A stretch of DNA of 64,000 bases, from assembly GCF_008180195.1 (NCBI RefSeq), contig NZ_VTAV01000010.1, positions 14,971 through 78,970 of the forward strand, written 5' to 3'. The stretch is from Sphingobacterium phlebotomi. Lineage in GTDB: Bacteria > Bacteroidota > Bacteroidia > Sphingobacteriales > Sphingobacteriaceae. How positions within the stretch are numbered: position 1 is the first letter of the stretch; each line of letters opens with the position of its first letter. Below are positions 61,732 through 64,000 of this stretch, piece after piece. The notes beneath the pieces were generated by a model. The model was not told the DNA's origin, did not search any database, and was given only the letters and a program-made list of their open reading frames with translations. The translations under genes were made by a program, and so were the position numbers.

Positions 61732-62697
61732 GTGAAAAAGAGGATGTACAAACAACAAGATATGGATAAAGCGGATGTGCTTGACACAGCCAAAAGATAT
61801 CCGGAAGAGCCGTCTAAAAGAAGTAATTCTAAGATTTATTTTTTCATTATAGCGATTACAGCACTACTTGGAACTAACGTTTATTTTTATGTAAAATTCA
61901 AGTCATCGGGAGAGAAACTTTATACGATGGCTATTCAAAAACAGGATTTACAGATTGAGATAGATCGTATCGAGGCGGAATTGGATAATCTTGTTGCGTT
62001 AAAAATCGCGGGAGTAGATTCAGTGATGCAAGCTTCCGAATTGCGCGCAAGAAGTGCCATCAGTGAATTGCGGACTAAACTTGAAAATCAAACCATTTCA
62101 GAAGAAGATATGCTATTAGCAACTAGAGAGGTTTCCCGATTAAAGGGAGATGTATCTGAACTGCGCCTTGCACTTAACGAATTAAAAGCTAGAAATGAGA
62201 TTCTTCAGAAAGAAAACCAAACGCTGACCAGACAAGTATCTACAACAGATAAACGAGTGACCGCTCTTTCAGAAGAGAATACGGAGTTAAAAGATAAAGT
62301 CAGTGTTGCCTCTGCTTTAAAAGTTTCCAATATCCAAGTGAATGGTATTTCTGTATCGAAAAGAGGGAAAATCGAGACAGAATCTCGATCCCGTAGAGTC
62401 GATCAATTGCAGGTTCTTTTTTCTGTAGCGGATAATTCCCTGACACCAAAAGGCAATAAAGAAGTGTTCGTACGTGTTATCGACCCTTCGGGTAATTTAT
62501 TCGGTGACGCTAGTAACATGTTTTATGTGCATGGGGAGAAATTACAATATACATTCAAGGAAACAATTAACTTCACTAACAATGGTGAGGAATATCAATT
62601 TCTTTGGTCACAAGATAAATTTAAAAAGGGAGCTTATACGGTATTGCTTTATAACGACAATGCCATCATGGGTCGTGCTAGTGCAGTGCTGAAATAA
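61732..62697 (+). CDS. Membrane-anchored coiled-coil protein of unknown function
   Basis: 321 aa from a GTG at 61732; an ATG at 61744 is a good alternative. One membrane helix (about residues 34-53) is followed by a coiled coil of about 125 residues with heptad Leu/Ile (QIEIDRIEAELDNLVALKIAG, ELRLALNELKARNEILQKENQ). The C-terminal about 110 residues are a beta-rich domain (LQVLFSVADNSLTPKGNKEVFV). Unrecognised. Likely a periplasmic-facing structural or adaptor protein (inference). Confidence 0.7.
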   Translation: MKKRMYKQQDMDKADVLDTAKRYPEEPSKRSNSKIYFFIIAITALLGTNVYFYVKFKSSGEKLYTMAIQKQDLQIEIDRIEAELDNLVALKIAGVDSVMQASELRARSAISELRTKLENQTISEEDMLLATREVSRLKGDVSELRLALNELKARNEILQKENQTLTRQVSTTDKRVTALSEENTELKDKVSVASALKVSNIQVNGISVSKRGKIETESRSRRVDQLQVLFSVADNSLTPKGNKEVFVRVIDPSGNLFGDASNMFYVHGEKLQYTFKETINFTNNGEEYQFLWSQDKFKKGAYTVLLYNDNAIMGRASAVLK

Positions 62698-62705
62698 AGA
62701 TGGCG

Positions 62706-62750
62706 TAAGAGGGGTGAGCGTAACGAGTATAAAGAGAATCACTTCTTATA
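62706..62750. repeat. Second copy of the GTAACGAGT palindromic repeat
   Basis: TAAGAGGGGTGA pairs loosely with TCACTTCTTA at the right end, enclosing GCGTAACGAGTATAAAGAGAA. It shares its head and core with 60444-60489 and overlaps the first codons after the coiled-coil gene and the end of the kinase gene. Confidence 0.45.
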
Positions 62751-64000
62751 AATAGGTAACGTTAAAACAAACGTTGTTCCGATATTCGTTTGAGTCATAA
62801 ATTCAATTTTTCCTCCGATTCCTGTTACCGTCTGTTTTACAAAAGCTAACCCCAATCCCGTTCCAGAACTTTTCGTGGTGAAATTAGGCTTAAATATTTT
62901 GGGAATAACCTCTTGCGGAATACCAAAACCATTGTCTTGAATCAGAATTTCTACCGAATCTGAATCGGTATAACGCAAAATGATATTAATTTTGATTTTT
63001 TTTCTGCCTAAACTCGCTTCAATAGCATTTTTAAATAGATTGTTAAACGTCCGCAAGAATTGGTCACGGTCGCCGAGCACAAATACCGATTTATCCGGTG
63101 TTTCATTAAGTAAAATGATGGAGGTATTGCTTGTATTGCTAAAGAGGTTGATAGCCTTTCGGATTTTTTCAATAAGATCGATTTTCACAAGGCTTGTTTC
63201 CGGCAATTTCGCAAAAGCGGAAAACTCCGTTGCGATTTTGGATAGAATGTCAATCTGTTCGATAATAGACGTAGATATACGTTGAAAACGCTCTTCAAAA
63301 CGATTATCATTTTCTTGATAAGAACGGATCAGCTGCTGGATACCTAGTTTCATCGGCGTGAGTGGGTTTTTAATCTCATGTGCTACCTGTTTTGCCATTT
63401 CGCGCCACGCCGTTTCCCGTTCTACGTCTCGCAATTGTTTGGCACTCTCTTCCAGTTTAATCAGCATGTGATTATATTCCTTAATGAGCATCCCGATTTC
63501 GTCATTTCTATCCCAATACAGTGGCTCATTGATCTTGTTGGATAATTGCGTCTCTGCCAACTTCATCCGCACAATATCCAAAGGTTTGGTTATTTTCCGA
63601 GACAGTGTTACAGCAATAAAGCCAAATAGAATAATAATGAATGTATAGATATTTAAAATAGTATTTAGCAACAAATTCTTATTGTTCGCCGCATCTTTCT
63701 CCGTGGTATAGTAAGGTATATTTAAGTAAGCAGCTGTGGTGTAATCTTCATATTTGATGGTAGCGTATACAGAAGAGAACCAAAAATTGGAAATATGTTC
63801 CCGTTCATACGCTTCAGATTTCCGCAGCACCGCTAGTTTATTCAACGCTGCAGGATTTATAAATTCTGATATAAGTTTGAGGTCAAAAATACGTTGCTGT
63901 GAGGAGTAAAGTAGCTTCCCGGACCTATCGTATAAGTTGAAATTTGTCATAGTAGAAGGGGCCATTTCTTTGAGCATCTCCACGATTTTCTCATTAAATC
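62739..64000 (-). CDS. HAMP-domain sensor histidine kinase (5' part beyond window)
   Basis: The reading frame is open to the window edge, so the gene starts further right; 420 aa are visible. A sensor-side segment (about 1-100) is followed by a membrane helix and a HAMP domain (RKITKPLDIVRMKLAE...NDEIGMLIKEYNHML). The H-box is MAKQVAHEIKNPLTPMK, the N-box NNLFKNAIEASLG, then DNGFGIP and TGLGLAFVKQ. NtrY-like domain order (HAMP, HisKA, HATPase, no PAS seen). No response regulator is in view. Complete at the 3' end. Confidence 0.92.
   Translation of the reverse strand, partial: FNEKIVEMLKEMAPSTMTNFNLYDRSGKLLYSSQQRIFDLKLISEFINPAALNKLAVLRKSEAYEREHISNFWFSSVYATIKYEDYTTAAYLNIPYYTTEKDAANNKNLLLNTILNIYTFIIILFGFIAVTLSRKITKPLDIVRMKLAETQLSNKINEPLYWDRNDEIGMLIKEYNHMLIKLEESAKQLRDVERETAWREMAKQVAHEIKNPLTPMKLGIQQLIRSYQENDNRFEERFQRISTSIIEQIDILSKIATEFSAFAKLPETSLVKIDLIEKIRKAINLFSNTSNTSIILLNETPDKSVFVLGDRDQFLRTFNNLFKNAIEASLGRKKIKINIILRYTDSDSVEILIQDNGFGIPQEVIPKIFKPNFTTKSSGTGLGLAFVKQTVTGIGGKIEFMTQTNIGTTFVLTLPIYKK

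Overview
The window looks like a core-chromosome segment of a Bacteroidota bacterium, most likely family Sphingobacteriaceae (Sphingobacterium/Pedobacter relatives). The evidence is: repeated promoter boxes of the Bacteroidota type TAnnTTTG; ribosome-binding sites that are mostly weak; GLPGLI, IPExxxVDY and TonB-receptor-like barrel families that are typical of the phylum; an ArgF'-type acylornithine carbamoyltransferase; and the gene order pyk / IPExxxVDY / acpP-fabF-rnc. Genus is inference from protein character only. There is no phage, insertion sequence, CRISPR array or obvious defence island; most genes are housekeeping.

Layout. 1-8.1 kb: a clipped tRNA-Asp, a Crp/Fnr regulator overlapping lpxH, a lipoprotein prolyl oligopeptidase convergent with a C1 (bleomycin-hydrolase-like) peptidase, and a SulP transporter followed by a beta-carbonic anhydrase, probably a bicarbonate uptake and hydration pair. 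8.2-13.5 kb: HerA-like ATPase, a sugar-nucleotidyltransferase-like protein, a DUF2459 protein, and dnaK with a sigma-54-like promoter. 13.8-18.3 kb: thioredoxin-like and MmcQ-like proteins, then a GLPGLI protein with a 891-aa outer-membrane barrel. 18.4-29.1 kb: pyk and IPExxxVDY, divergent from acpP-fabF-rnc-hisS, then pyruvate dehydrogenase E1 alpha and E2, a serine hydrolase and a CoA-binding protein.

29.3-44.4 kb: one long co-directional cluster, rplC-rplD-rplW-rplB-rpsS-rplV-rpsC-rplP-rpmC-rpsQ-rplN-rplX-rplE-rpsN-rpsH-rplF-rplR-rpsE-rpmD-rplO-secY-map-infA-rpmJ-rpsM-rpsK-rpsD-rpoA-rplQ. It starts at rplC with its own strong promoter; rpsJ is not present upstream. Several intercistronic hairpins and internal promoters break it up. 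44.5-49.5 kb: arginine/proline genes argD-argF'-argB-proC-argE, closed by a near-perfect terminator shared with a convergent Lrp/AsnC regulator.

50-64 kb: a more individual region. It has an AT-rich 430-nt gap with a promoter-to-hairpin unit (possible small RNA), an unrecognised 347-aa protein with kinase-like catalytic motifs, ruvC, a membrane protein/GT2 glycosyltransferase overlap pair, plsC, a four-gene operon led by a DUF2089 protein behind 13-bp direct repeats, an SDR/UPF0104/small membrane protein operon, a lipocalin-like lipoprotein, gmd, a coiled-coil membrane protein, and a HAMP histidine kinase cut by the right edge. Small dispersed palindromic repeats occur in at least three families in the intergenic gaps.

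I did not find a clear new multi-gene system. The best leads are the kinase-like 347-aa protein, the DUF2089 operon with its repeats, the candidate RNase III autoregulation hairpin before rnc, the sigma-54-like dnaK promoter, and the valine at the substrate-specificity position of ArgF'. All calls come from reading the sequence; no database search was run.
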